Source of the DNA: Kribbella flavida DSM 17836
GTDB taxonomy: Bacteria > Actinomycetota > Actinomycetes > Propionibacteriales > Kribbellaceae
Assembly (NCBI RefSeq): GCF_000024345.1
Contig: NC_013729.1
Location: 3,596,001 to 3,660,000 of the forward strand
DNA: 64,000 nucleotides
Reading direction: 5' to 3'
The translations under genes were made by a program, and so were the position numbers. The notes under the pieces were generated by a model that was not told where the DNA came from, ran no database searches, and saw only the letters and a program-made list of their open reading frames with translations. This document shows, one piece after another, positions 7,951 through 17,580 of the stretch. Position 1 is the stretch's first letter; the number at the start of each line of letters is the position of its first letter.

Positions 7951-9912
7951 GTGACGTGGACGCGCGCGCGGGACTTCGGGCTGTGGGCCGTCCTGTCGTT
8001 CCTGGTGATCGCGGAGAGCGGTGCGCGCGGCGATCCGTACTGGTGGCAACTCGGCTGCCTCGCGGTGCTCGCGGCGGCGGTGCTGCTGCGGCGTTCCCGG
8101 CCGCTAATCGCGCTCTCCGCGGTGATCTTGCCGGAGGTCGTGGTGCTCGCGGTCACCACCAACACCACCACCGGCGTACCGATCGCGCTGGTTCCGGCGA
8201 TCTCGGTGCTCGCCTATCTCGCCGGCCGGCGAGAGACCCAGCTCAAGTACTTCGTCCTGCTGGCGAGCGGTTCCTTGGCTCTCCTGCTCGTCCTGGCCAT
8301 GCTGATCCACACCGAGCTGACGGTCGCCGGGGTGGTGCTCAACTGGCTGGCCATCGTCCTGGTCGCGCTCGTCCTGGTCGTCATGCCGTGGCTGATCGGC
8401 CGGTACCGCGCCCAGCAGGCGATGCTCGCCACGGCCGGCTGGGAACGCGCCGAGCGAATCGAGCACGAGCAGCGGCTCGAGATGGAGCAGGTACGCCTCA
8501 GAGAGCGCTCCCGGATCGCCCAGGACATGCACGACTCCGTAGGCCACGAGCTCAGCCTGATCGCGCTCCGGGCCGCGGCGCTGGAGGTTGACTCCGACCT
8601 GCCGGAACGGCACCGGCAGGCCGCGACCGAGCTCCGCGAAGCAGCCGCGACGGCGACCGAACGGCTCGGCGAGATCATCGGCGTACTGCGCGACGCGGGC
8701 ACGCAGGCGCCGGTCGTACCGAGCGACGAGACGGTCGCGGAACTGGTCGACCGGGCCGCCGCGTCCGGGCTGGCGGTGCGGCTGGTCCAGGAGGGCAGCG
8801 GTGAGTTGTCGCCGATGGTGGATCGTGCGATCCACCGCGTGGTCCAGGAGTCGCTGACCAACGTCAGCAAGCACGCGCCCGGAGCGGAGGTCGTCGTCGC
8901 CGTCTCCTACGGCGCCGAGGACGTTCAGGTTCGGGTCACCGACACCGGGCCCACTCGCCCGGTCCCCAAGCCGCACCCGTCGAACGGCAGCGGTCTCGCC
9001 GGCCTCAGCGAGCGCGTCCGCCTCGCCGGCGGCACGGTCACCGCCGGTCCTCGAACCATCGACCGCAGACCGCCGGTCGAGAGCGCCGACGGTGTGCTCG
9101 CTGCGGCGTCGAAGTCCAGCGGTCGGGTTGCGTCGACGGCGTCCGACGACAGCGTCGGGGTTCAGCCGACGGCGTCGGAGGGCCGCCGCGGCGTTCGGCC
9201 GGCGTCGGAGAGCCGCGGCGGCGTTCGGCCGGAGCCGGAGAGCAGCGGCGACGTTCAACCGACGGCGTCGAGGAACAGCGGCCGCGTTCGACCGGGGTCG
9301 GAGAACAGCGGCGGCGTTCCGCTGACCGCAGCCGAGTCCAGCGGCGAAGTTCTGCCCACAGCTCCCAGCGCGACCGGAAGTGCGGCAGCGGGCGGGTTCG
9401 AGGTACTGGCGCGGATTCCGCGGGCCGGGGGTCCGGCCGAGCCGGAGGCCGCGGTGCCGGCCGGATCGGCGACGGCGAACGAGCGGGCCGTCGTCCGACG
9501 GCAGGCGCAGCGCGGGCTGATCACGGCGGTCGCGGTCCCCGTGGTGCTCGGCGCCGGAATCGGTCTGGTTGCCCTCGGCTACTACTTGGTGACCGGCTAC
9601 AACTCGGTCCTGCCGCCGGGCCGGTTCGACGCGCTGCGGATCGGGCAGAGCCGGGTGGAGGTGGAGCAGGTGCTGCCGCCGCTACAGATGCTCGACCCAC
9701 CCACCGAGCGCGTGACCACGCCGGCGAACTGGGACTGCCTGTACTACCGCCCGGACGGACCGTTCTCGATCAACTACGCCTACCAGCTGTGCTTCGACAA
9801 CGACCGGCTGGTGGCCAAGAACACCGTCCGGACGGGCTCGATCGCGCCGACACCGGAAGTCACCGATCCGGCACACGATCAACCGCGACCCGAAGGGGAG
9901 GAGACCAGGTGA
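7951..9912 (+). CDS. NarL-type sensor histidine kinase with repeat insertion and C-terminal membrane-anchored BamE-like domain
   Basis: 653 residues from GTG 7951. About five membrane helices (residues 5-145) precede a HisKA_3 dimerisation domain with the phospho-acceptor His in RIAQDMHDSVGHELS (near 192). The N-box HRVVQESLTNVSKHA (near 297) and GLAGLSERVRLAGGTV of a HATPase_c domain follow. In ordinary members AGP is followed at once by GGFEV.ARIP. Here about eight copies of a 10-11-residue unit (consensus ASESSGGVRPT) are inserted before GGFEVLARIPR. After the kinase comes another membrane helix (near 522-546) and a ~85-residue segment (FDALRIGQSRVEVEQVL...YRPDG...CFDNDRLV) resembling BamE/SmpA modules. 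The stop overlaps the response-regulator start (GTGA). Confidence 0.9.
   Translation: MTWTRARDFGLWAVLSFLVIAESGARGDPYWWQLGCLAVLAAAVLLRRSRPLIALSAVILPEVVVLAVTTNTTTGVPIALVPAISVLAYLAGRRETQLKYFVLLASGSLALLLVLAMLIHTELTVAGVVLNWLAIVLVALVLVVMPWLIGRYRAQQAMLATAGWERAERIEHEQRLEMEQVRLRERSRIAQDMHDSVGHELSLIALRAAALEVDSDLPERHRQAATELREAAATATERLGEIIGVLRDAGTQAPVVPSDETVAELVDRAAASGLAVRLVQEGSGELSPMVDRAIHRVVQESLTNVSKHAPGAEVVVAVSYGAEDVQVRVTDTGPTRPVPKPHPSNGSGLAGLSERVRLAGGTVTAGPRTIDRRPPVESADGVLAAASKSSGRVASTASDDSVGVQPTASEGRRGVRPASESRGGVRPEPESSGDVQPTASRNSGRVRPGSENSGGVPLTAAESSGEVLPTAPSATGSAAAGGFEVLARIPRAGGPAEPEAAVPAGSATANERAVVRRQAQRGLITAVAVPVVLGAGIGLVALGYYLVTGYNSVLPPGRFDALRIGQSRVEVEQVLPPLQMLDPPTERVTTPANWDCLYYRPDGPFSINYAYQLCFDNDRLVAKNTVRTGSIAPTPEVTDPAHDQPRPEGEETR
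9106..9360 (+). repeat. In-frame tandem repeat, ~8 copies of ~30-33 bp
   Basis: Degenerate 30/33-bp units (core GTCGGAGAGCAGCGGCG then GTTCGGCCG) run from 9106 to 9360, encoding ASKSSGRVAST, ASDDSVGVQPT, ASEGRRGVRP, ASESRGGVRP, EPESSGDVQPT and so on. Every copy keeps the frame. The array lies inside the ATPase domain of the kinase gene, in the loop before the last strand. Confidence 0.9.
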
Positions 9913-10571
9913 TCAGGGTGCTGCTCGCCGACGACGAGGCGATGGTGCGGGCCGGGGTGCGCGCGATCCTCGGTTCGGACGACTCGATCGAGGTGGTCGC
10001 CGAGGCCGGGGACGGCGCGGAAGCCGTCGAGCTGGTGCAGAAGCACCGCCCGGACGTGGCCGTACTCGACATCCGGATGCCACGGATGGACGGGCTGGCG
10101 GCCGGCGCGGAGATCCGGCGTACGGCGCCCGGTACCGCGGTGGTGATCCTGACGACCTTCTCCGAGGACGCCTACATCGCGAAGGCGCTGGGGGACGGGG
10201 CCAGCGGGTTCCTGCTGAAGTCCGGCGACCCGCGTGAGTTAATCGCCGGACTCAAGGCGGTCGCCGAGGGCGCGGCCTACCTGTCGCCTAAGGTCGCCCA
10301 GCGGGTGATCGCGGAACTGGGCGCGGGCACCGGCGGCGGCCGGATGGCCCGGGCGGCGGCCGCCAAGGACCAGGTCGACGTACTGAGTCCTCGCGAGCTC
10401 GAGGTGCTGTCCCTGGTCGGTGCCGGCCTGTCGAACGCGGAGATCGCCGCCCGCTTGTTCCTCGTCGAGGGCACGGTCAAGGCGTACGTCAGTGCCGTGC
10501 TCACCCGCCTCGGCGTGAAGAACCGGGTCCAGGCCGCCATCATCGCCTACGAGGCCGGCCTGGTCGGCTGA
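9909..10571 (+). CDS. NarL/LuxR-family response regulator
   Basis: 220 residues starting at GTG 9909, overlapping the kinase stop by GTGA, so the pair is translationally coupled. The receiver domain shows LADDEAMVRAG acidic residues, the phospho-acceptor Asp in VAVLDIRMPRMDG (near 54), TTF and the LLKSGDP lysine. The C-terminal LuxR helix-turn-helix is LSPRELEVLSLVGAGLSNAEIAARLFLVEGTVKAYVSAVLTRLGVKNR. It is the cognate partner of the preceding kinase; targets are unknown. Confidence 0.95.
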   Translation: MIRVLLADDEAMVRAGVRAILGSDDSIEVVAEAGDGAEAVELVQKHRPDVAVLDIRMPRMDGLAAGAEIRRTAPGTAVVILTTFSEDAYIAKALGDGASGFLLKSGDPRELIAGLKAVAEGAAYLSPKVAQRVIAELGAGTGGGRMARAAAAKDQVDVLSPRELEVLSLVGAGLSNAEIAARLFLVEGTVKAYVSAVLTRLGVKNRVQAAIIAYEAGLVG

Positions 10572-10722
10572 CGCAACGACCGGCGACGCTCCGGCGGGTG
10601 ACGCCGGATGGACACTTCGTCATGGGATAGTGGGAGCTCCCGGGGAAGACCGTGCCGGGGACGGAACAGCAAACCGGGGGCGGCCGGCACCGCCCCGTTC
10701 AGAGAATCAGGGGATCCAGGTC

Positions 10723-12276
10723 GTGACCGACTCGCACAACTCCGGACAGCACAAGGACCGGGAAGCGGCGGCGGCCGAGGTCCGGAGGATGTGGCAGCCC
10801 ACGCCGTCCTGGACCCAGCCTGATCCCGGCGCCACCGCCGATCCCGCGACACCCGAGGCCGACGACGACGCGAAGGACGCGCTCGCCCAGGAGTTCCCCG
10901 GCGACACGTGGAACCAGCCGGCCGCCGGTGCGGACAACGGCCCGGGCCAGGCCACGCCGTACGGCGTGCAGCCCGGCGCGCAGACCGGTGGCCCGAGCGA
11001 ATCCGCCGGAGCTCACCGCGCGAGCACGAGCGGCTCAGCCGGTGCTCACAGCGCCGGCAGCACCCCCGACCCGTGGGGGAGCAGCGCTCCGTCGGCCGGT
11101 GCCGGCTCCGAGGCGAGCTCCTGGACGATCGCCAACCCGGGCAGCGCCAGTGCAGCAGCCTCTGGTGCTGGCAGCACCCCGGCCACCCCAGCCACCCCGG
11201 CCGCTGCCGGCACGGGGGGTTCCGACCCGTGGTCGCAGCCGGCCGCAGAGCCGGCCGACCAGCAGTCGCAGCTCTCTCCGGCCGCCCAGCGCTTCTTCCC
11301 TCAAGGCATCCCGAACCAGCACCCCCAGCAGCCGCAGCGCGACGTCTCGTACCGCGCCGATGAGCTGATCCAGGCGCTGCCACTGCCCCGCGAGGCTCCG
11401 GCCGAGCGCGGCGTCCGCAGCATCCTGCGGCTGCGCCCGGGCAGTGCCGAGCGGGCCGAGCGGATCGCCAGGGCGACCGCCGCGACCGCCTTCCGTCGTC
11501 CGGTGACCATCACCGTGGCGAACCCGAAGGGCGGCTCCGGCAAGACTCCGACGACGCTGCTGCTGGCCGGTGCGCTGGGTCAGGCCCGCGGCGGCGGTGT
11601 GGTCGCCTGGGACAACAACGAGCTGCGCGGCAACATGCACCTGCGCACGCACGACACCAACGCCCGCTCCACCGTCACCGACCTGCTGCAGGCGATGCCG
11701 ATGCTGACCCAGCCGGACGCCCGGCTCGGTGACGTCGCGGCGTACCTGCGGCACCAGGTGGCCGGCCAGTACGACGTCCTGACGTCCGCGACCACGACGT
11801 ACGCGCAGATCGAGGCGAGGGACTTCGACCAGATCCACCGGCTGCTCAGCCGCTTCTACAAGGTGCTGGTGATCGACACCGGCAACAACGAGGGCTCCAG
11901 CAACTGGCGTGAGGCGATGAAGGCCTCCGACGCGCTGGTCATCCCGATCAAGTGGAAGAGCCTGTCCTGCGCTGCCGCCGTGCAGATGCTGGAGGAGCTG
12001 GACCACCAGGGGCCGGAGGCGCAGCGCCTGATCCGCCGCGCGGTCATCGCCGTCAGCAACGGACCCGGCGACGTCAACAAGGAGGTCGAGAAGCAGTTGC
12101 GGCCGTACTTCGAGTCGCGCGCGGCCGCCGTCGTCGACATCCCGACCGACCAGCACATCGCCGCGGAAGGCCCGCTGGACCACTCGGCCCTGCAGCCGGG
12201 GACCCGGCGTGCGGCGCTGGAGCTCGCCGCCAAGGTCGCCGAGCAGATCACCATCGCGCTCAACGTTCCGCGCTGA
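10723..12276 (+). CDS. ParA/MinD-like P-loop ATPase with long disordered N-terminus
   Basis: 517 residues from GTG 10723, chosen because the upstream frame is non-coding in character. Residues 1-190 are rich in Ala, Gly, Pro, Ser and Gln with Trp-Pro patches (MWQPTPSW, DPWSQP) and are probably disordered. The ATPase begins near residue 262: VTITVANPKGGSGKTPTT is a deviant Walker A with signature Lys, VLVIDTGNN is the switch II/Walker B, and VIPIKWKSLSCAAAVQML follows. The architecture resembles the EspI/MinD-like ATPases linked to type VII secretion, but no ESX gene is nearby. No ParB-like gene is adjacent, so it is an orphan of this class. Confidence 0.85.
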   Translation: MTDSHNSGQHKDREAAAAEVRRMWQPTPSWTQPDPGATADPATPEADDDAKDALAQEFPGDTWNQPAAGADNGPGQATPYGVQPGAQTGGPSESAGAHRASTSGSAGAHSAGSTPDPWGSSAPSAGAGSEASSWTIANPGSASAAASGAGSTPATPATPAAAGTGGSDPWSQPAAEPADQQSQLSPAAQRFFPQGIPNQHPQQPQRDVSYRADELIQALPLPREAPAERGVRSILRLRPGSAERAERIARATAATAFRRPVTITVANPKGGSGKTPTTLLLAGALGQARGGGVVAWDNNELRGNMHLRTHDTNARSTVTDLLQAMPMLTQPDARLGDVAAYLRHQVAGQYDVLTSATTTYAQIEARDFDQIHRLLSRFYKVLVIDTGNNEGSSNWREAMKASDALVIPIKWKSLSCAAAVQMLEELDHQGPEAQRLIRRAVIAVSNGPGDVNKEVEKQLRPYFESRAAAVVDIPTDQHIAAEGPLDHSALQPGTRRAALELAAKVAEQITIALNVPR

Positions 12277-12298
12277 CCGTAGCCACCGAGCTGGTCAC

Positions 12299-12339
12299 GC
12301 CCAGAGCTCCGGCCGGACGATCCGGCCGGAGCTCTGGGC
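12299..12339. terminator. Perfect 19-bp bidirectional terminator hairpin
   Basis: GCCCAGAGCTCCGGCCGGA and its exact reverse complement flank a CGA loop. It lies between the ends of two convergent genes (12276 and 12358), so it can serve both. Confidence 0.92.
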
Positions 12340-12357
12340 ATTTCGAAGGCCGGGCGT

Positions 12358-13164
12358 TCAGGCGTCGCGTCGCTGCAGGACACGCAGCCCGGCAGCCAGT
12401 CCGCCCACTGCCCAGGCGGCCAGCACAACCACGCTGAGCGTCGGCGATAGCAGCGCACCCTCGGAGTCACTGAGGAAGCCCTGCCCAGCGCCGCCAGGCA
12501 GCAGCACGCCCAGCCACTGCAGTGCCCGGATGCTGCTCTGACCCAGCATCATCGGCACCACCATCAGCAGGAGGAACGCCGCCGTGAGCGTGCCCGCGGT
12601 GTTCCGGATGATGAAGGCGATGCCGGTCGTGAACAGACCGGCCAGCACGGCGTAGACGCCGATCGACAGCAGGTCCTGGACCAGTACGGACGCGGTCCAG
12701 TCGGCCCAGCGGCCCGCAGCCAGCCCAGCTCCGACGGCCGCGACCAAGCCCAGCAGGGCCCCGTAGACGAAGAGCACGGGCGCCAGTACGAGCGCCTTGC
12801 CCAGTACGACGTCACGCCGTACAGGCGTCCACTGCAACGTGCTGCGGATGCTGCCGGTCGCGTACTCGGACGTGACCGGCAGCATCGCGAAGGCAGCGAT
12901 GACCACCTGCACAATCATCAGCGTCGCGATCGCCATGCCGCCGACCTCCGACAGCTCGGGGACCGAGCCTGGAGCCGGGTTGTCCCGCTCGTACGCGGCG
13001 GAGAACCCGAGCTGCAGTCCGAGCAGACCGGTCAGCAGCACTGCCCCGACGACGTTCAGCCAGGTCGACCGGACCGACCACAGCTTCGTCCACTCCGCGC
13101 TCATGGCCCCGCGCAGTCCGCCGAGCCTGGAGGTCTGGTTCACCGTGATGGTTGCCGTACTCAT
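12358..13164 (-). CDS. ABC-2-type transporter permease
   Basis: 268 residues with six hydrophobic stretches: WLNVVGAVLLTGLLGLQL, MAIATLMIVQVVIAAFAMLP, VLAPVLFVYGALLGLVAAVGAGLA, LLSIGVYAVLAGLFTTGIAFI, AAFLLLMVVPMML and LSVVVLAAWAVGGLAAG. SEYATGSIRSTLQWTPVRRDVVLGKAL is the conserved ABC-2 segment after helix 2 (E-tGtirstL). It is last in the three-gene operon with the ATPase at 13814-14743, starting 4 bases inside the DedA gene. Probably exports a peptide, drug or lipid; substrate unknown. Confidence 0.9.
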   Translation of the reverse strand: MSTATITVNQTSRLGGLRGAMSAEWTKLWSVRSTWLNVVGAVLLTGLLGLQLGFSAAYERDNPAPGSVPELSEVGGMAIATLMIVQVVIAAFAMLPVTSEYATGSIRSTLQWTPVRRDVVLGKALVLAPVLFVYGALLGLVAAVGAGLAAGRWADWTASVLVQDLLSIGVYAVLAGLFTTGIAFIIRNTAGTLTAAFLLLMVVPMMLGQSSIRALQWLGVLLPGGAGQGFLSDSEGALLSPTLSVVVLAAWAVGGLAAGLRVLQRRDA

Positions 13165-13814
13165 CGTTCTCCTGCCGTCGTCAGTGGGGCCTCGACCTCG
13201 ACCTCAGGTCGAGGGGTGCGCCGTCTGCGGCGCTGGTGCCGGACGACCTCGACCACCACCGTCACGGTGAGGGCCAGGCCGATGCCGAGAATCACGCCCT
13301 TCAGCGGGTTCTCCTCGAACGCCTTGCCGCCCAGGTAGCCGACCAGCGAGCAGTACAGGCCCCAGCTGACCGCCGCGAGGCCGGCGAAGAAGCTGAACTT
13401 GCGAGCTGGGTACCTGACCGCGCCCATGGTCAGCGTGACCGCGGTCCGGCCGCCCGGGACGTAGCGGGCGACAACCAGGACGAGCCCGCCGCGCTCAGCC
13501 AGTGCGTTGCGCGCCCACAGCGTCATGGCGTGCCGCTTGGTGCCGGGCTTGGTCCGGGCGATCAGCCGGCCGCCCGCCCCACGGCCGAGAAAGTAGGAGA
13601 CGTGGTCGCCGACGAACGCGCCCGCCGCGGCGATCGCGATCACGCCGTACAGGTTGGGCTCGCCGGTGGCGGCGAAGACGCCGGCTGTGACGACCAGCGT
13701 CTCGCTGGGGACCGCCGGGAAGAACCCGTCGAGTGCTGCGAAGCCGAACAGCGCCAGATAGATCCACCACGACGACATCAGCTCTTCGGTGAAGTGCAGG
13801 ATCGCGTCAGCCAT
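13161..13814 (-). CDS. DedA-family membrane protein (SNARE-associated/VTT domain)
   Basis: 217 residues. FFPAVPSETLVVTAGVFA is the re-entrant loop with the conserved Glu; GDHVSYFLGRGAG and VVARYVPGGRTAVTLTMGAVRYPARKFSFF carry the conserved Gly and Arg residues of DedA proteins. The C-terminus is basic (RHQRRRRRTPRPE). DedA proteins act as lipid (undecaprenyl-phosphate or PE) flippases. It overlaps both the ABC ATPase stop (1 base) and the permease start (4 bases), so it is co-translated in the middle of an ABC exporter operon, an uncommon arrangement. Confidence 0.92.
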   Translation of the reverse strand: MADAILHFTEELMSSWWIYLALFGFAALDGFFPAVPSETLVVTAGVFAATGEPNLYGVIAIAAAGAFVGDHVSYFLGRGAGGRLIARTKPGTKRHAMTLWARNALAERGGLVLVVARYVPGGRTAVTLTMGAVRYPARKFSFFAGLAAVSWGLYCSLVGYLGGKAFEENPLKGVILGIGLALTVTVVVEVVRHQRRRRRTPRPEVEVEAPLTTAGER

Positions 13815-14743
13815 CAGGCCACCGCGCTGACGTCGGCAGCAACGCCGTACTCGACGCTGTCGGCGGTCAGCTCCATGTAGGCCTCTTCCAGCGAGGCCCG
13901 CACGGTCGTGAGCTCGTGCAGCCGGACACCGAGCTCGTACGCCAGGTCACCGACCCGCTCAGCCGGTACGCCGGCCACGACGAGCTGGTCGGCCCGGGAC
14001 TCGACCTGCTCCGCCTCCGCGGTCAGCCGCTCCCGCAGTACGGCGAGGCCGGCGCGCTCGGGCACTCGGACGTGCACAGTCGTGCGGGACGACCCAGCGA
14101 TCACCTCGGCGACCGGTGCGTCTGCGATGAGCCGGCCGCGACCGATCACCACCAACTGGTCGGCGGTCAGCTGCATCTCGCTCATCAGGTGGCTGGACAC
14201 GAACACGGTCCGGCCCTCCGCCGCGAGCGAGCGCATCAGCTGCCGGACCCAGCGGACGCCGTCCGGGTCGAGGCCGTTCACCGGCTCGTCGAACATCAGG
14301 ATCTCGGGGTCGCCGAGCAGTGCGCCCGCGATGCCGAGCCGCTGACCCATGCCGAGCGAGAACGCGCCCGCCCGCTTGCCGCCGACCTCGTCCACGCCGA
14401 CCAGCCGCAGGACCTCGTCCACGCGGCTGACCGGGATGCCGTTGCTGCGGGCCATCGCGACCAGGTGGTTGCGGGCCGACCGGCGCGGGTGCAGCGCCTT
14501 CGCGTCGAGCAGGGCGCCGACCTTGCCGAGCGGGACGGGCCACTGCGCGTACGGGCGGCCGTCGACCAGGGCGCTGCCCGCGGTCGGCCGGTCGAGGCCC
14601 AGGATCATCCGCATCGTGGTGGACTTGCCGGCGCCGTTGGGACCGAGGAAGCCGGTCACCCGGCCGGGGGAGATGGTCAGGTCGAGCGCGTCGACGGCGG
14701 TGCTCTCGCCGTAGCGCTTGGTGAGTCCTTCGAGCGTGATCAC
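13814..14743 (-). CDS. ABC transporter ATP-binding protein
   Basis: 309 residues from GTG 14743, preceded by GGAAGGG; the frame is open upstream but the domain starts at [11 protein letters not shown]. It shows Walker [11 protein letters not shown]-loop region [12 protein letters not shown], a divergent signature SLGMGQR in place of LSGGQ, Walker B ILMFDEP with NGLDPDG, and the His switch SSHLMSEM. The C-terminal ~95 residues form the usual regulatory extension of bacitracin/daunorubicin-type exporters. It drives the permease encoded at 12358-13164. Confidence 0.93.
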   Translation of the reverse strand: MITLEGLTKRYGESTAVDALDLTISPGRVTGFLGPNGAGKSTTMRMILGLDRPTAGSALVDGRPYAQWPVPLGKVGALLDAKALHPRRSARNHLVAMARSNGIPVSRVDEVLRLVGVDEVGGKRAGAFSLGMGQRLGIAGALLGDPEILMFDEPVNGLDPDGVRWVRQLMRSLAAEGRTVFVSSHLMSEMQLTADQLVVIGRGRLIADAPVAEVIAGSSRTTVHVRVPERAGLAVLRERLTAEAEQVESRADQLVVAGVPAERVGDLAYELGVRLHELTTVRASLEEAYMELTADSVEYGVAADVSAVA

Positions 14744-14976
14744 GGGGGCCCTTCCGGTTCCTGGAGTGTGCTTCGAACCTAGGAATCGGCAGCGGGTGGG
14801 CACATCGGACTTCCGGTGGGACCGACCCCCGACTTTCGTCAGGTCCGGCTTGCGACCACGGGCCTGCGCGGCCGTTCGCCGGGCCTGTGGACGGCGCGTC
14901 CCGGCCCGGAGACGGAGTCGATACCATCTGCGGTGTGACGGTCCGCAGCGGAGCGTCCTACCCCCGAGGAGTGAAC

Positions 14977-16998
14977 GTGTCGGAAGTCAAGGTCCACCTG
15001 ATCGGCGTCGAGGGCGAGGCTGAGCGGAGTGTGACCGAGACGACGACGATCGGGGAGCTGTTCGCCGAGCTGTTCGGCCAGGACCGCTCCGCCATCGCCG
15101 CCCGGGTCAACGGCGAGCTGCGCGACCTGTCCCGGGTGGTCGCCGACGGCGACGAGATCGAGCCGGTCAAGGCCGGGTCGGAGGACGGCCGGGCGATCAT
15201 CCGGCACTCCACCGCGCACGTGCTCGCGCAGGCGGTGCAGGAGCTGTTCCCCGAGGCCAAGCTGGGCATCGGCCCGCCGGTCGAGAACGGCTTCTACTAC
15301 GACTTCGACGTGCCGACGCCGTTCACCCCCGACGACCTCGGCAAGCTCGAGAAGAAGATGCAGCAGATCATCAAGGAGCGGCAGCGGTTCAGCCGCCGGG
15401 TGGTCTCCGACGACGACGCGCGCACCGAGCTGGCCGCCGAGCCGTACAAGCTGGAACTGATCGGCATCAAGGGCTCCGCGGCGGACGCCGCCGAGGGCGC
15501 CTCGGTCGAGGTCGGTGGCGGCGAGCTGACGATCTACGACAACGTCCGGCGTGACGACTCGGTCGCCTGGAAGGACCTGTGCCGAGGCCCGCACGTGCCG
15601 GCCACCGGCTACCTGGGCAACTTCAAGCTGATGCGGACGGCCGCGGCGTACTGGCGCGGCAGCGAGAAGAACCCGCAGCTCCAGCGGATCTACGGCACCG
15701 CCTGGGAGTCGCGCGACGAGCTGAAGGCGTACCTGACCCGGCTGGAGGAGGCCGCCAAGCGCGACCACCGCAAGCTCGGCACGGAGCTCGACCTGTTCAG
15801 CTTCCCCGACGAGATCGGGTCCGGGCTGGCGGTGTTCCACCCCAAGGGCGGTGTGCTGCGCAAGGTGATGGAGGACTACTCCCGCCAGCGGCACGTCGAG
15901 GACGGCTACGAGTTCGTCTACACCCCGCACATCACCAAGGCGCACCTGTTCGAGACCTCCGGCCACCTGGACTGGTACGCCGACGGCATGTACCCCCCGA
16001 TGCACCTGGACGAGGAGCGCGGGCCGGACGGCGAGCTGCGCAAGCAGGGCCAGGACTACTACCTGAAGCCGATGAACTGCCCGATGCACAACCTGATCTT
16101 CGACGCGCGCGGCCGGTCGTACCGGGAGCTTCCGCTGCGGCTGTTCGAGTTCGGCACGGTGTACCGGCTGGAGAAGTCCGGCGTCATCCACGGCATGACC
16201 CGGGCCCGCGGCTTCACCCAGGACGACGCGCACATCTACTGCACCCGCGAGCAGATGCGCGACGAGCTGAAGAACCTGCTCACGTTCGTGCTCGGCCTGC
16301 TCGCCGACTACGGCCTGGACGACTTCTACCTCGAGCTCTCCACGAAGAACCCGGAGAAGTTCGTCGGCTCCGACGAGGTCTGGCAGGAGGCGACCGAGAC
16401 GCTGCGTGAGGTCGCCGTCAGCTCCGGCCTCGAGCTGGTGCCGGATCCGGGCGGCGCCGCGTTCTACGGCCCGAAGATCTCGGTCCAGGCCCGGGACGCG
16501 ATCGGCCGGACCTGGCAGATGTCGACGATCCAGCTGGACTTCAACCTGCCGGAGCGGTTCGAGCTGGAGTACACCGCGTCCGACGGCTCGCGGCAGCGGC
16601 CGGTGATGATCCACCGCGCGCTGTTCGGCTCGATCGAGCGGTTCGTCGCGGTGCTGACCGAGCACTACGCCGGCGTCTTCCCGCCGTGGCTCGCGCCGGT
16701 CCAGGTGATCGGCATCCCGATCACCGACGGCCACGTCGACTACCTGTACCAGGTCGCCGCGCAGCTCAAGGCGCAGGGCATCCGGATCGAGATCGACGCC
16801 TCCGACGACCGGATGCAGAAGAAGATCCGCAACGCGCAGAAGGCCAAGGTGCCGTACATGCTGATCGCCGGCGACGAGGACATGGCGGCCGGCTCGGTCT
16901 CGTTCCGCTACCGCGACGGCTCGCAGAAGAACGGCATCCCGATCGCCGACGCCGTCGCCGAGATCGTCGAGTCGGTCCAGAAGCGCGTCCAGGTATGA
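14977..16998 (+). CDS. thrS: Threonyl-tRNA synthetase (full length, with editing domain)
   Basis: 673 residues from GTG 14977, chosen for the GAGGA six bases upstream; GTG 14935, 7 bases after a TACCAT -10-like hexamer, is a possible leaderless alternative. Domains in order are TGS (1-60), the second additional/editing domain with [11 protein letters not shown] (near 70-240), the class II catalytic core with zinc-ligand Cys in MNCPMHN (near 367), motif 2 [25 protein letters not shown], motif 3 [14 protein letters not shown], and the anticodon-binding domain. It is the housekeeping enzyme; a second, shortened copy lies at 47385-48638. It overlaps the HIT gene by ATGA. Confidence 0.98.
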   Translation: MSEVKVHLIGVEGEAERSVTETTTIGELFAELFGQDRSAIAARVNGELRDLSRVVADGDEIEPVKAGSEDGRAIIRHSTAHVLAQAVQELFPEAKLGIGPPVENGFYYDFDVPTPFTPDDLGKLEKKMQQIIKERQRFSRRVVSDDDARTELAAEPYKLELIGIKGSAADAAEGASVEVGGGELTIYDNVRRDDSVAWKDLCRGPHVPATGYLGNFKLMRTAAAYWRGSEKNPQLQRIYGTAWESRDELKAYLTRLEEAAKRDHRKLGTELDLFSFPDEIGSGLAVFHPKGGVLRKVMEDYSRQRHVEDGYEFVYTPHITKAHLFETSGHLDWYADGMYPPMHLDEERGPDGELRKQGQDYYLKPMNCPMHNLIFDARGRSYRELPLRLFEFGTVYRLEKSGVIHGMTRARGFTQDDAHIYCTREQMRDELKNLLTFVLGLLADYGLDDFYLELSTKNPEKFVGSDEVWQEATETLREVAVSSGLELVPDPGGAAFYGPKISVQARDAIGRTWQMSTIQLDFNLPERFELEYTASDGSRQRPVMIHRALFGSIERFVAVLTEHYAGVFPPWLAPVQVIGIPITDGHVDYLYQVAAQLKAQGIRIEIDASDDRMQKKIRNAQKAKVPYMLIAGDEDMAAGSVSFRYRDGSQKNGIPIADAVAEIVESVQKRVQV

Positions 16999-17579
16999 CC
17001 GACCTGCCGGGCAACGGTTCGCCGTACGAGCCGGACGAAGTGGGACCGCAGCAGGGGGTCGGGGATCCCGACCCGTTCCTGCGGTTGTGGACGCCGCACC
17101 GAATGGCCTACATCACGGGCGAGAACAAGCCGACCAGCGCCGACGCCGGGTCCGGCTGCCCGTTCTGCCGGATCCCGTCGCTGCCGGACGCCGAGGCATT
17201 GATCGTGCAGCGCGCGGGGGCGGCGTACGCGGTGCTGAACCTGTACCCGTACAACCCCGGCCACCTGATGGTCGTGCCCTACCGGCACGTCGCCGACTAC
17301 ACCGAGCTCACGCCGGACGAGGTCGCCGACGTGGCCCGGCTGACCCAGGAGGCGATGCAGGCGGTCCGGACCGTCTCGGCGGCGCACGGGTTCAACATCG
17401 GCATGAACCAGGGCGAGATCGCCGGCGCCGGCATCGCCGCTCACCTGCACCAGCATGTGGTGCCGCGCTGGGGTGGCGACACCAACTTCATGCCGGTGGT
17501 CGGCCAGACGAAGGTCCTGCCGCAGTTGCTCGCGGACACCCGGTCCCTGCTGGCGAAGAGCTGGCCGGCGGAGTCCTGA
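16995..17579 (+). CDS. HIT-family hydrolase/phosphorylase (Ap4A phosphorylase-like)
   Basis: 194 residues, start ATG 16995 overlapping thrS. The zinc-type N-terminal [28 protein letters not shown] and the histidine triad [10 protein letters not shown] are clear. In mycobacteria the gene in this position (after thrS, before pgsA) encodes an Ap4A phosphorylase; synthetases such as ThrRS make Ap4A, so the pairing is functional as well as positional. The N-terminal 40 residues are acidic and probably flexible. Confidence 0.93.
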   Translation: MTDLPGNGSPYEPDEVGPQQGVGDPDPFLRLWTPHRMAYITGENKPTSADAGSGCPFCRIPSLPDAEALIVQRAGAAYAVLNLYPYNPGHLMVVPYRHVADYTELTPDEVADVARLTQEAMQAVRTVSAAHGFNIGMNQGEIAGAGIAAHLHQHVVPRWGGDTNFMPVVGQTKVLPQLLADTRSLLAKSWPAES

Positions 17580-17580
17580 G

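Noticed and set aside
9106..9360. Tandem repeats considered as a CRISPR array
   Set aside because: Units are contiguous without unique spacers, keep one reading frame and lie in a kinase gene; no cas genes nearby.
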